From Desulfobacterales bacterium (GTDB lineage: Bacteria; Desulfobacterota; Desulfobacteria; Desulfobacterales; JAUCGF01): DNA of 6,886 nucleotides. The notes under the pieces are model-generated. The model had not been told where the DNA came from and searched no databases. It saw nothing but the letters and a program-made list of their open reading frames with translations. Positions 1-6,547 of this stretch are shown piece after piece. Location: NCBI GenBank assembly GCA_029940345.1, contig JAOZRC010000290.1:1-6886 (forward strand), read 5' to 3'. A program made the position numbers and the translations under genes. Numbering within the stretch: the stretch's first letter is position 1; each line of letters starts with the position of its first letter.

Positions 1-120
1 TAAAAGTAGTTTACACTTTCATGGGGAGTGCTGAACCGAAGGTTTAGCAAAGGCCAGCGTAAACGCTAAACCTTCGGTTCAGCACTCCTTTAAAGTGTTA
101 AGCGGAAAATGAAGGATGCC
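1..120 (+). repeat. MITE-like palindromic element, copy 1 (left end outside window)
   Basis: This is the right-hand part of a short non-coding element. Its left terminal repeat lies before position 1. The left block AAAAGTAGTTTACACTTT is at 2-19 and the right terminal repeat AATGAAGGATGCC at 108-120. Between them is a perfect 24-bp inverted repeat, 25-48 against 65-88, starting GGAGTGC and ending GCACTCC, with a 16-nt loop. Outside it, ACACTTT at 13-19 pairs with AAAGTGT at 92-98, so nearly the whole unit folds into one long hairpin. It lies 54 bp past the selD stop codon and could protect or end the selD transcript, but no T-run follows it in that direction. The same shell recurs at 1443, 6556 and 6837. 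Confidence 0.85.
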
Positions 121-174
121 TATTTTTTATTTCTAAATGTTGTATTTGCTCGGTATACCGGAAAAAATTTGGCG

Positions 175-1224
175 TCATACCACCCGTAGCTTCTCTTCGG
201 GGCCATCCAGTATTTCACCAATCTGCGCGGCAGCGACGACGCCTCCATCTTTTAAGGCCGCGACGAGTTCGGTGATTTGATTCGCGTTTACGCCAATCAG
301 CAATCCGCCAGAGGTCTGGGGATCAACCAAAACGTCTTGCCGGGAACGTTCCACCGTTTCCGCAAAGGTAATCGTCGACTCTCGAAATTGCCTGTTTTTG
401 TAAGCACCGGCGGGGATGAGCCCCATGGAAGCAAATTCCAAGGCTTCAGCAATCATCGGCACATTATCCGAAAATATTCGGGCACTCATACCGGTTCCGC
501 ATACCATCTCGGCAAGGTGTCCGAGCAGACCGAAGCCGGTAACATCGGTGCAGGCGCTGATATCAAAATTCGACATGATCCTTGCGGCGTCACGATTGAG
601 CGATACCATCTGACGGGTAACCCGGTCAGTGAGTTCCGCGGAAGCCATACCCGCTTTGATGGCGGTGTTGACAATTCCGGTGCCAAGCGGTTTTGTCAAA
701 ACCAACCGGTCTCCCGGATGTAGATTCTTCTTGATGAGTACACGCGCCGGATGTACGAACCCGGTGACGGACAGGCCGTATTTCAATTCCTTGTCTTCGA
801 TGCTGTGGCCACCAATGAGAACGACACTTGCTTCGGCCAGTTTATCAATTCCGCCCTGTATGATTTGTCGAAGAACCGTGATGTCCATTGTTTTGACCGG
901 AAAGGCCACCAGGTTCATGGCTGTCTTGGGTGTTCCACCCATGGCGTAAACATCGCTCAACGCATTAGCGGCGGCAATCTGTCCAAATTGATAGGGATCA
1001 TCCACAATGGGAGTAAAAAAATCCACCGTCTGGATCAACGCCAGATCATCTGATATTTTGTAAACACCGGCATCGTCCGCAATATCCAAACCGACGATAA
1101 CATTCTCATCGGTTGGAAACACCATCCCACGCAACGCCCTGTCCAGGTCCCCCGGAGGCAGCTTGGACGCTCAACCAGCTCCTGCCACAGTCTCAGTAAG
1201 GCGTATTTTTGGGGTATCGGGCAT
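175..1224 (-). CDS. selD: Selenide, water dikinase (selenophosphate synthetase), selenocysteine-containing
   Basis: SelD uses ATP and selenide to make monoselenophosphate, AMP and phosphate in the cytoplasm. Selenophosphate is the selenium donor for selenocysteyl-tRNA and for selenouridine in tRNA. The longest conventional ORF starts only at 1134, after the catalytic N-terminus. Reading upstream in frame gives an ATG at 1224 with a strong Shine-Dalgarno (1234-1240) and the N-terminus MPDTPKIRLTETVAGAG-Sec-ASK, with UGA (1171-1173) as codon 18. SelD proteins carry Cys or Sec here, followed by the essential Lys (K21). The product is 349 residues, a normal length. Other family motifs are DDAGVY (50-55), DFFTPIVDDP (68-77), GGHS (138-141), TDVTGFGLLGH (226-236) and DPQTSGG (301-307). 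The stop is TGA at 175-177. The family call is near certain; recoding of the UGA is inferred from position, motif and the hairpin behind it. selA, selB and selC are not in the window. Confidence 0.95.
1141..1168 (-). promoter_or_regulatory. Candidate bacterial SECIS hairpin downstream of the selD UGA
   Basis: On the selD mRNA, GUCCA (1168-1164) pairs with UGGAC (1145-1141), and a weaker inner CC/GG pairing lies around a G-rich apical loop. The stem starts two nucleotides after the UGA. The apical loop is about 17 nt from it, within the range usual for bacterial SECIS elements, which lie inside the coding region and recruit SelB. I did not compute a fold, and bacterial SECIS sequences are poorly conserved, so the exact inner stem is uncertain. 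Confidence 0.55.
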
Positions 1225-1233
1225 GTATTATTT

Positions 1234-1240
1234 CCTCCTT
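1234..1240 (-). promoter_or_regulatory. Strong Shine-Dalgarno that fixes the selD start
   Basis: On the minus strand AAGGAGG lies 9 nt before the ATG at 1224-1222. It is the strongest ribosome binding site in the window. It shows that translation begins upstream of the UGA, not at the internal Met at 1134. Confidence 0.8.
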
Positions 1241-1329
1241 TTAATTTCAGAATATTTCAATTTGTTCTTATCCGGTAAAGGGACAGGAATCATAAGGACT
1301 TTCGGGACATGTTAATTTAACTAATGCCT

Positions 1330-1358
1330 ATATTACATAGATAATATAAAAGCGTCAA
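1330..1358 (-). promoter_or_regulatory. Predicted sigma70-type promoter of selD
   Basis: On the minus strand a -35 box TTGACG (1358-1353) is followed after 17 nt by a -10 box TAATAT (1335-1330). Transcription would begin near 1323 and leave an untranslated leader of about 100 nt before the selD ATG. I saw no riboswitch in that leader. Confidence 0.6.
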
Positions 1359-1442
1359 ATAGGAAAAATTGATATTGTATTTTATATTCATTAATAAAAA
1401 CTATATTTGAGGTACGGGGATGGAAAAATCCTATCCTGTTTT

Positions 1443-1624
1443 GGATATCTTTCATATCAGTCTAAAAGTAGTTTACACTTTGCAAAGAAGTGCAGCCCTT
1501 AATGAACCACGAATGAACACGAATAACCACGAATGATTGATTTTTATTTGAGTCCATTAGTGTTTATTCGTGGTTTGCATTTTTTTATGACTACCTATTT
1601 GTTAACTGGTAAATGAAGGATGCC
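1443..1624 (+). mobile_element. MITE-like palindromic element, copy 2 (complete, 182 bp)
   Basis: The left end is a degenerate copy of the family terminal repeat (GGATATCTTTCAT, 1443-1455). It is followed by AAAAGTAGTTTACACTTT (1464-1481) and AAGAAGTGC, a mutated form of the AAGGAGTGC seen in copy 3. The right end reads GTTAACTGG and then AAATGAAGGATGCC (1611-1624). The core differs from the other copies and is built of CACGAAT repeats forming an imperfect hairpin. No ORF of note lies inside, so any movement would need a transposase supplied in trans. It lies upstream of the selD promoter and beyond the 3' end of the exporter gene, so it interrupts no gene. Confidence 0.8.
1504..1586 (+). repeat. 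CACGAAT tandem repeat and imperfect hairpin with T-run (core of element 2)
   Basis: Three 10-bp units beginning CACGAAT run from 1508 to 1537. The segment 1504-1524 is an imperfect inverted repeat of 1556-1576, and seven T residues follow at 1580-1586. On the plus strand this resembles an intrinsic terminator, although no plus-strand gene precedes it. Alignment with copy 3 suggests the T-run arose by mutation of GCACTCCTTT. Confidence 0.6.
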
Positions 1625-1692
1625 CTGTTTTGAAGTTTTACGCCCGAAGAATTTTTATCGGAAGGAAATGTGATGAGTGGGTATATCGTTTT

Positions 1693-1755
1693 AAAAGCCT
1701 GTTTGATAAGTTGTTTTCACGCCATTGCAGCCGATTTAAGACATTTCAAACAGGC
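1693..1755 (-). terminator. Possible terminator of the exporter gene
   Basis: A perfect 10-bp inverted repeat, GCCTGTTTGA (1697-1706) against TCAAACAGGC (1746-1755), lies about 55 bp beyond the stop codon of the exporter gene. On the minus strand the closing arm is followed by TTTTAAAA. The 39-nt loop is long and the T-run short, so this is a weak terminator call. It could equally be another dispersed palindrome. Confidence 0.35.
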
Positions 1756-1808
1756 CCTAAAAACTCAGGTCTGATAAATTGAACAGAAAGTGCGAAGAAA
1801 TGGGGTTC

Positions 1809-2450
1809 CTAAGTGATAATTTTTTGAACGCCCGAATACGCAAAGAGGATAGCAAAAACAACCAGGAATACGGCGCAAGCGCCGATTAAAATTTTATATG
1901 CCTGATCACTTAAAAAAGATTTGCCCCGCCATACGCTGGCCGAAACCGCCGCATACCAGAGCAGGTCGGCCAGGATATGACCTATGAAAAATGCCGCAAC
2001 GCCCCATATACCGTAATTTAAGCTGTGCAGGATATAACCCAGGCCGATGGTCACCCACCAGATGATCCAATAGGGGTTGACAATGCTGAGAAGGATGCCG
2101 GCGACCAGCAGATTTTTCCTTTTACCGGCAGAGGCCTCGGTTTGCAGAGTCAAAGCGGGCAAGGATCGAAACATACCGATACTCATCCATAGTAAAACAA
2201 CAGATCCCACTAGTGCGGTGGTGATAAACACAGATTCTTGCTGCAACAGCGGGCCTAAGCCCAGCAATAAGCCGACAACCAGCAATAATTCCAGGATACC
2301 GTGGCCAACAATCAATAGCGGGCCGGCCATAAAGCCACGCCGTGAGCTTTCATTAATCGTTACGGTTAACAGCGGGCCGGGCATCATCGCACCGGAAAAA
2401 GCAATTAAAAAAGAAGTGCCGAATATGGTTAATAGCGCCAGTATTGTCAT
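1809..2450 (-). CDS. LysE/RhtB-superfamily membrane exporter
   Basis: This is a predicted inner-membrane exporter of the LysE superfamily, whose members pump amino acids or other small metabolites out of the cell using the proton gradient. The 213-residue length is typical. About six hydrophobic segments are visible, near residues 5-27, 42-68, 74-94, 113-137, 147-172 and 186-206. The family signature GAMMPGPLLTVT (20-31), followed by a Gly-rich second helix, and the NP motif in SIVNPYWIIWW (122-132) support the call. Substrate cannot be read from the sequence. The ATG at 2450 is the only upstream choice because a TAG precedes it in frame by three codons. No clear Shine-Dalgarno is present. 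It is last in a same-strand run after the lysine-rich gene (97-bp gap) and the diguanylate cyclase. Confidence 0.85.
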   Translation of the reverse strand: MTILALLTIFGTSFLIAFSGAMMPGPLLTVTINESSRRGFMAGPLLIVGHGILELLLVVGLLLGLGPLLQQESVFITTALVGSVVLLWMSIGMFRSLPALTLQTEASAGKRKNLLVAGILLSIVNPYWIIWWVTIGLGYILHSLNYGIWGVAAFFIGHILADLLWYAAVSASVWRGKSFLSDQAYKILIGACAVFLVVFAILFAYSGVQKIIT

Positions 2451-2500
2451 TGTTTTCGTCTACGCTGACAGGTCTGAATATAGTTAGGTATAATTAATAC

Positions 2501-2546
2501 ACAATTCGGACTAAACCGTTCCAGCCACGATTTCGGACCGAATTGT
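2501..2546. repeat. Inverted repeat between the lysine-rich gene and the exporter gene
   Basis: ACAATTCGG (2501-2509) is exactly repeated in reverse complement as CCGAATTGT (2538-2546), ending on the first base of the lysine-rich gene's stop codon. The right arm overlaps a short perfect palindrome TTCGGACCGAA (2532-2542), and TTCGGAC occurs in both arms. It sits 51-96 bp upstream of the exporter ATG, so it may be an operator for that gene. It could also be a weak terminator, although its 28-nt loop and lack of a T-run argue against that. Confidence 0.45.
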
Positions 2547-3190
2547 CACACACTCGTTTTTCGTTTTTTAAGATAAGAACGCCTTAATGCGGAATAAATC
2601 TTTTGTTTTTGAGCGCTCTCCATGTTTTTATGTACACTGATTATCTTTGCTATCAAATCTCTTTTTGAATCTTTGTTATCAGATCGTGAGGTAACCATAC
2701 CTTTAAAATAATCATCAATGAGCTTGGCAATATCTTTTTTCGAATTGATAAAATCATTATCTTCAAGCATTGCCCGTAATTGATTAATCTTCGGATCCTC
2801 TTTCGGAACGGACTTAATCTTACCTTGAACAGCCTTCGTCTTGCCTTGAACAGCCTTCGTCTTGCCTTGAACAGCCTTCGTCTTGCCTTGAGCAGCCTTC
2901 GTCTTATCGGATGATGACGAACCATCTCCCTTTTTAGATGATTTATCCGATGTATTATCAGATTCAGCCAATGCATTTTCAGGTTGAAAAGATAACGTTT
3001 CCGGTAGGTTATTAAGTATTTCAAAATCTTTTAACAACCTTATCATAATATCATGGTAATCGCCTTTTGATGTTTGCTTGACATGATTGGAAGCGTTTTT
3101 AATTTCCAGGGGGTGATATTCACCAGCTATTTTCAAAATATCAGACAGTAAATTGTAGGTTGTATTGTTTGCCCCTATTCTATCCATCAT
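2546..3190 (-). CDS. Hypothetical lysine-rich protein with 7-residue tandem repeat
   Basis: I do not recognise this family. The 214-residue product has three parts. Residues 1-66 look helical. A polar Ser/Lys-rich linker (about 70-134) includes five units of the pattern KTKAVQG: KTKAAQG, three KTKAVQG, then the degenerate KIKSVPK (96-130). A charged, probably helical C-terminal part (135-210) contains SKKDIAKLIDDYF and SKRDLIAKII and ends in a basic tail (RRSYLKKRK). There is no signal peptide or membrane segment, so it is probably cytoplasmic. The basic linker could contact nucleic acid or another polyanion, but that is only a guess. The start is well supported: AGGAG (3194-3198, minus strand) precedes two adjacent ATG codons at 3190 and 3187, and the second has the better spacing. 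It lies 103 bp after the diguanylate cyclase on the same strand and may share its transcript. Confidence 0.8.
   Translation of the reverse strand: MMDRIGANNTTYNLLSDILKIAGEYHPLEIKNASNHVKQTSKGDYHDIMIRLLKDFEILNNLPETLSFQPENALAESDNTSDKSSKKGDGSSSSDKTKAAQGKTKAVQGKTKAVQGKTKAVQGKIKSVPKEDPKINQLRAMLEDNDFINSKKDIAKLIDDYFKGMVTSRSDNKDSKRDLIAKIISVHKNMESAQKQKIYSALRRSYLKKRKTSV
2798..2902 (-). repeat. 21-bp coding minisatellite in the lysine-rich gene
   Basis: Four 21-bp units run head to tail at 2819-2839, 2840-2860, 2861-2881 and 2882-2902. The middle two are identical and the outer two differ by one base each. A decayed fifth unit covers about 2798-2818. Because 21 is a multiple of three, gain or loss of a unit adds or removes seven residues (KTKAVQG) without a frameshift. 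The near-identity at DNA level points to recent slippage or recombination. Confidence 0.9.
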
Positions 3191-3293
3191 TTTCTCCTTT
3201 TTAAGATTATATCGTTAAATAAGCCGCAATCGTTATTTGATTTCGGAACGAGGATTAACTAAATTGAGCATAAATTGCGAAAAATTCAGGTTT

Positions 3294-4379
3294 TTAACAT
3301 GTAATATCAACAGAAGAAATTTGTTTGCCATTCAGAAAAGTGACTGTATTACGCCCCTTGTCTTTGGACATAAACAAGGCTTCATCCGATCTTTGTACGA
3401 ACGCTTTTAGCGTTTCGCCAGGGCAATACTGGGTGACGCCGGCGCTGATGGTAATGGAAACCTCTTTACCGGGTTCCGGTGTGAAAATTTCGGATGAAAT
3501 CATCGTTCTTACCCTGTCAGCAACCGCCTGGGCTTCATCTCCTTTGGTTTCCGGTAAAATAATAGTGAACTCTTCACCGCCATAACGATAGGCCGAATCC
3601 ATGGAACGCAGGCTTTGCTTTATCAATCGGCCGATTCGCATCAGAACTTTATCACCCTTAACATGCAGGTAAGTGTCATTATATTGTTTAAAATAATCAA
3701 TATCCAACATAATTAATGAGAGCGGGTTAATATAACGGCAGGAACGTTCCACTTCTGATTCAATCTGTTTATAAAAATGCCTTGAATTATACAAACCGGT
3801 CAGACCGTCTGTGATTGCCAGCTTTTTCAACTCTTTCATCATACCGAAAAGAAGCATTAACATAGAGTTGCGCTCCCGGTTCATCTGCCGTTCTTTCAAC
3901 ACTCGTTTAATGCGCAGCAACAGTTCCGTAAAGCGCACCGGTTTTGTAATAAAGTCGCTGGCACCTTTGCCGACCGCCTCTTCATAGGTATGATCGTAGT
4001 TAAATCCTGTCATAACAATCACATACGCATCATAATCCTTTTTTATCAGGTCAGTGAGTTCCAGACCATCCATTCCCGGCATCGTAATATCGGTGACAAC
4101 GATCTGGATCGAATTATTTTCCAGTAACTTAAGTGCTGCCGCGGCATCTTCCGCTTTATAAGACCGGTATCCTGAGAATTCAACAAATTCATGCATTATT
4201 TCTCTGACAGAGGGGTCATCATCAACGATAAGAATATTTATGTCCTTATTTTCCTGACGCATAATTTTATCTGATCCGGATACTGTTTTCTGATTTGTTT
4301 CAACAGGCATTGATTCTGTTCCGAGGCTCCGCATTTTTACGACCGGAATCGGCGCATAGGCGAGCGTGCCGCTTGACAT
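3294..4379 (-). CDS. Response regulator with GGDEF domain (REC-GGDEF diguanylate cyclase)
   Basis: This protein joins two GTP into cyclic di-GMP under phosphorelay control. Numbering is from the ATG at 4379 (361 residues). The REC domain (about 47-160) has the acidic pair D53/D54, phosphoacceptor D97 in VVTDITMPGMDG, T124 and K146 in ITKPV. A helical linker (160-190) leads to the GGDEF domain (about 190-345) with DITDGLTGLYN-like entry, metal-site LDIDYFK (225-231), ND, GD and an intact GGEEF (267-271). RSMD (258-261), five residues before it, is the product-inhibition I-site. A substitution is seen at TYLH, where most members have TYGH. The layout resembles PleD/WspR-type proteins with a single receiver. 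The start is uncertain: the frame is open to a TTG at 4406, and a Met at 4262 directly before the REC domain is also possible. None has a convincing Shine-Dalgarno. The partner kinase is not in the window. Confidence 0.93.
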   Translation of the reverse strand: MSSGTLAYAPIPVVKMRSLGTESMPVETNQKTVSGSDKIMRQENKDINILIVDDDPSVREIMHEFVEFSGYRSYKAEDAAAALKLLENNSIQIVVTDITMPGMDGLELTDLIKKDYDAYVIVMTGFNYDHTYEEAVGKGASDFITKPVRFTELLLRIKRVLKERQMNRERNSMLMLLFGMMKELKKLAITDGLTGLYNSRHFYKQIESEVERSCRYINPLSLIMLDIDYFKQYNDTYLHVKGDKVLMRIGRLIKQSLRSMDSAYRYGGEEFTIILPETKGDEAQAVADRVRTMISSEIFTPEPGKEVSITISAGVTQYCPGETLKAFVQRSDEALFMSKDKGRNTVTFLNGKQISSVDITC

Positions 4380-4479
4380 ATTAAAAAAAAATCTGTTAAA
4401 GGACAACCTAGTCAGTTTTTAAATGTGCTAAAGCATGTTTAAATTTTATGTATAGGCCTTCTGAATCTGCTATGGTAAA

Positions 4480-4509
4480 ATTATAACCCGATATTTACTT
4501 TTATGTCAA
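4480..4509 (-). promoter_or_regulatory. Predicted strong sigma70-type promoter of the diguanylate cyclase gene
   Basis: On the minus strand a perfect -35 box TTGACA (4509-4504) is separated by 18 nt from a perfect -10 box TATAAT (4485-4480). Transcription should begin near 4473, about 95 nt before the ATG at 4379. No equally good promoter is seen before the two downstream minus-strand genes, so it may serve all three. Confidence 0.75.
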
Positions 4510-4510
4510 C

Positions 4511-4726
4511 CGCCTTTATGATTTTATTGACTTTCAGATAATTATTTCACAAGGATGGAGGAAGGCCGATAGCAAAGATCGGGTATACACCATCGTATAT
4601 TTCCGACCGCTAACGCAGTGCCTGAATATCAAATCGGGCTTAAAACTGGGTGATTATCTGAACTTTTATAGGGTAAATCCGCTGGAAATTATCCGTAAAC
4701 GGTTGACAGTCGCCCCAAACCTGTAA
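4511..4726 (+). pseudogene. Open frame without start codon before lepA (possible gene remnant)
   Basis: A plus-strand frame stays open from 4487 to a TAA at 4724-4726, 15 bp before the lepA ATG. From about 4556 it encodes a protein-like stretch that includes DRVYTIVYFRPLTQC, LKLGDYLNFYR and NPLEIIRKRLTVAPNL. There is no ATG, GTG or TTG near its beginning. The only nearby ATG (4555) is in another frame and stops after five codons, so a frameshift or loss of the 5' end would be needed. The product is not recognised. It may be the tail of a decayed gene once co-transcribed with lepA, or a chance open frame of some 57 codons. The 5' part overlaps the divergent promoter region. Confidence 0.2.
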
Positions 4727-4729
4727 CAT
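4703..4729 (+). promoter_or_regulatory. Weak candidate promoter immediately before lepA
   Basis: TTGACA (4703-4708) is followed after only 15 nt by TAACAT (4724-4729). Transcription would start about 4-6 nt before the lepA ATG, giving a nearly leaderless mRNA. That would fit the absence of a Shine-Dalgarno there. The short spacer and imperfect -10 make this a tentative call. Confidence 0.25.
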
Positions 4730-4741
4730 GAATGTAAATAT

Positions 4742-6538
4742 ATGAGAAATATACGTAATTTCAGTATTATTGCCCACATTGACCATGGAAAATCCACGCT
4801 GTCTGATCGTCTGATCCAATATGCCGATATTGTATCGGATCGGGATTTCAAAGATCAAATCCTTGATACGATGGATATCGAACGTGAACGCGGTATAACG
4901 ATTAAAAGCCAGACCGTCTGTCTGCCTTATACTACCGATGGCGGTGATGAATATTATCTTAACCTGATTGACACTCCCGGTCATGTGGATTTTTCGTATG
5001 AAGTTTCCAGGGCGCTGGCTTCGTGCGAAGGCGCGCTGCTTTTGATTGATGCCAGCCAGGGTGTGGAAGCGCAGACGTTGGCCAATCTCTATTTGGCGCT
5101 TGAGCATGACCTGGAAATTATTCCCGTAATCAACAAGGTGGATTTACCTTCCGCTGATATTGATCGTGTGAAAGAGCAGATTGAAGATGATCTGGGTTTG
5201 GATTCGGAAAATGCCATTCTTACATCCGCTAAAATGGGAACCGGCACCGGCGATTTAATTGAAGCTATCGTTACCAAGTTGCCTCCTCCGAAAATCAATG
5301 ACCCTGAAGCGCCGCTAAAAGCCCTGATTTTTGATTCCCATTACGACCCTTTTCGAGGAACCGTCGTTCATTTCAGGGTTTTCCAAGGTCGTATCAAAGC
5401 GGGCGATAAAATTATTTTTATGTCCAACCAAGCGCCCTATCGGGTGGAAGAAGTGGGGATTTTTCAAATCAAGCGTATTCCTCAAAAGCAACTTAACGCC
5501 GGCCAGGTCGGATATCTGATCGCAGGCATCAAAACCGTGAGTGACACCCGTTGCGGCGACACGATCACATTGTTAAGCGACCCTTGTAAAACGGCCATGC
5601 CCGGGTTTAGAGAAGCCAAGCCGGTCGTTTTTTCATCGATTTATCCCGTGGCCTCGGATGGCTATGAAGACTTGGTTGTCGCATTGGAAAAACTGAAACT
5701 GAATGATGCGGCGCTCATTTATGAAAAAGATTCTTCCATGGCCTTGGGATTCGGTTTCCGCTGCGGCTTTTTAGGGTTGCTCCACCTTGAAGTTGTCCAG
5801 GAGCGCCTGGAGCGTGAATTCGACATGTCATTAATTCTGACGGCGCCTTCGGTGCAATATAAATTCAGCTTGAACGATGGCACATCGATCATAGTCGACA
5901 ATCCCGCGCTTTATCCTGATCCGACGACAATTGAACACGGCCTGGAGCCATATATTCGGGCGGCCATCATTGTACCGGATCGTTATATGGGTGCAGTGAT
6001 GCAACTTTGTTTAGAACGCCGGGGAATTAACAAAAATTATCAGTATCTGACCACTGATCGGCTGGAGATGATCTTTGAAATGCCACTGGCCGAGGTGATT
6101 TATGATTTTTATGATAAACTTAAATCAATTACCCAGGGATACGGATCGTTTGATTATGATATCCTTGATTACAGGGAATCGAACCTGGTAAAAATTGATA
6201 TTTTAATCAATGGTGACCGCGTGGATGCGCTGTCCCAAATTGTTCATCGGGATCGCTCAGTGCCGCGCGCCCGCGTCACCTGCGAAAAACTGCGGGATGA
6301 AATTCCCCGCCAGATGTTCAAAATCGCTATCCAGGGAGCCATCGGCGGAAATATTATCGCCCGCAAAACCATATCGCCATTCAGAAAAGATGTTACCGCC
6401 AAATGTTACGGCGGCGACATTACACGCAAGCGTAAATTATTGGAAAAGCAGAGAAAAGGTAAAAAGCGTATGAAAATGGTGGGGCAGGTGATGATTCCGC
6501 AATCGGCGTTCCTGGCAGTGCTTAAAACCGATACATGA
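4742..6538 (+). CDS. lepA: Elongation factor 4 (LepA), ribosome-associated GTPase
   Basis: LepA/EF4 is a conserved translational GTPase that binds ribosomes, back-translocates or remodels stalled complexes, and has been linked to 30S biogenesis. The product is 598 residues, the family's standard length. The GTPase domain shows G1 AHIDHGKST (11-19), G2 RGITI (50-54), G3 DTPGH with catalytic His (77-81), G4 NKVD (131-134) and G5 SAK (162-164). The EF-G-like domains II, III and V follow, including the conserved GFRCGFLGLLHLE (338-350). The LepA-specific C-terminal domain (about 490-598) contains YGGDITRKRKLLEKQ and KGKKRMK, which separates it from EF-G, BipA and TetM. The start MRNIRNFSIIAHIDHGKST is canonical, but no Shine-Dalgarno precedes it. 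The gene is divergent from the diguanylate cyclase. lepB, a frequent neighbour in other bacteria, is absent downstream. Confidence 0.98.
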   Translation: MRNIRNFSIIAHIDHGKSTLSDRLIQYADIVSDRDFKDQILDTMDIERERGITIKSQTVCLPYTTDGGDEYYLNLIDTPGHVDFSYEVSRALASCEGALLLIDASQGVEAQTLANLYLALEHDLEIIPVINKVDLPSADIDRVKEQIEDDLGLDSENAILTSAKMGTGTGDLIEAIVTKLPPPKINDPEAPLKALIFDSHYDPFRGTVVHFRVFQGRIKAGDKIIFMSNQAPYRVEEVGIFQIKRIPQKQLNAGQVGYLIAGIKTVSDTRCGDTITLLSDPCKTAMPGFREAKPVVFSSIYPVASDGYEDLVVALEKLKLNDAALIYEKDSSMALGFGFRCGFLGLLHLEVVQERLEREFDMSLILTAPSVQYKFSLNDGTSIIVDNPALYPDPTTIEHGLEPYIRAAIIVPDRYMGAVMQLCLERRGINKNYQYLTTDRLEMIFEMPLAEVIYDFYDKLKSITQGYGSFDYDILDYRESNLVKIDILINGDRVDALSQIVHRDRSVPRARVTCEKLRDEIPRQMFKIAIQGAIGGNIIARKTISPFRKDVTAKCYGGDITRKRKLLEKQRKGKKRMKMVGQVMIPQSAFLAVLKTDT

Positions 6539-6547
6539 TAAAAAAAC

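Larger units (their letters stand above)
1436..1631. repeat. Direct repeat flanking element 2 (possible target-site duplication)
   Basis: CTGTTTT occurs immediately before the left end of element 2 (1436-1442) and immediately after its right end (1625-1631). The match grows to 8 bp (CCTGTTTT) if the final C of the element is counted with the flank. A direct repeat exactly abutting both ends is what a transposase leaves at its target. Confidence 0.55.

Noticed and set aside
277..1053. Several plus-strand ORFs of 65-148 codons opposite selD
   Set aside because: They overlap selD in other frames and show no domain, ribosome binding site or independent start context.
1673..1774. Plus-strand 33-codon ORF (MSGYIVLKACLISC...) with a GGAAGG motif upstream
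   Set aside because: It runs through both arms of the 1697-1755 inverted repeat, has no promoter seen and no known family. Chance is the simpler explanation, though translation data could revive it.
2077..2487. 136-codon plus-strand ORF opposite the exporter gene
   Set aside because: Its translation is low in hydrophobic order and rich in Pro/Ser/Thr, typical of the reverse of a membrane-protein gene.
2653..3024. Arg-rich 123-codon ORF in another frame of the lysine-rich gene
   Set aside because: It is a by-product of the 21-bp repeat being open in more than one frame; the 2546-3190 frame has the ribosome binding site and balanced composition.
3206..3211. Perfect TATAAT on the minus strand before the lysine-rich gene
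   Set aside because: There is no -35 box at a suitable distance, and transcription would begin at the ribosome binding site itself, leaving almost no leader.
4527..4555. TTGACT as -35 of a lepA promoter
   Set aside because: No acceptable -10 hexamer lies 16-18 nt downstream on the plus strand.
4640..5107. Long antisense ORF (155 codons) opposite the start of lepA
   Set aside because: It is the mirror of strongly conserved lepA codons, has no recognisable domain or good ribosome binding site, and its upstream part lies inside lepA.
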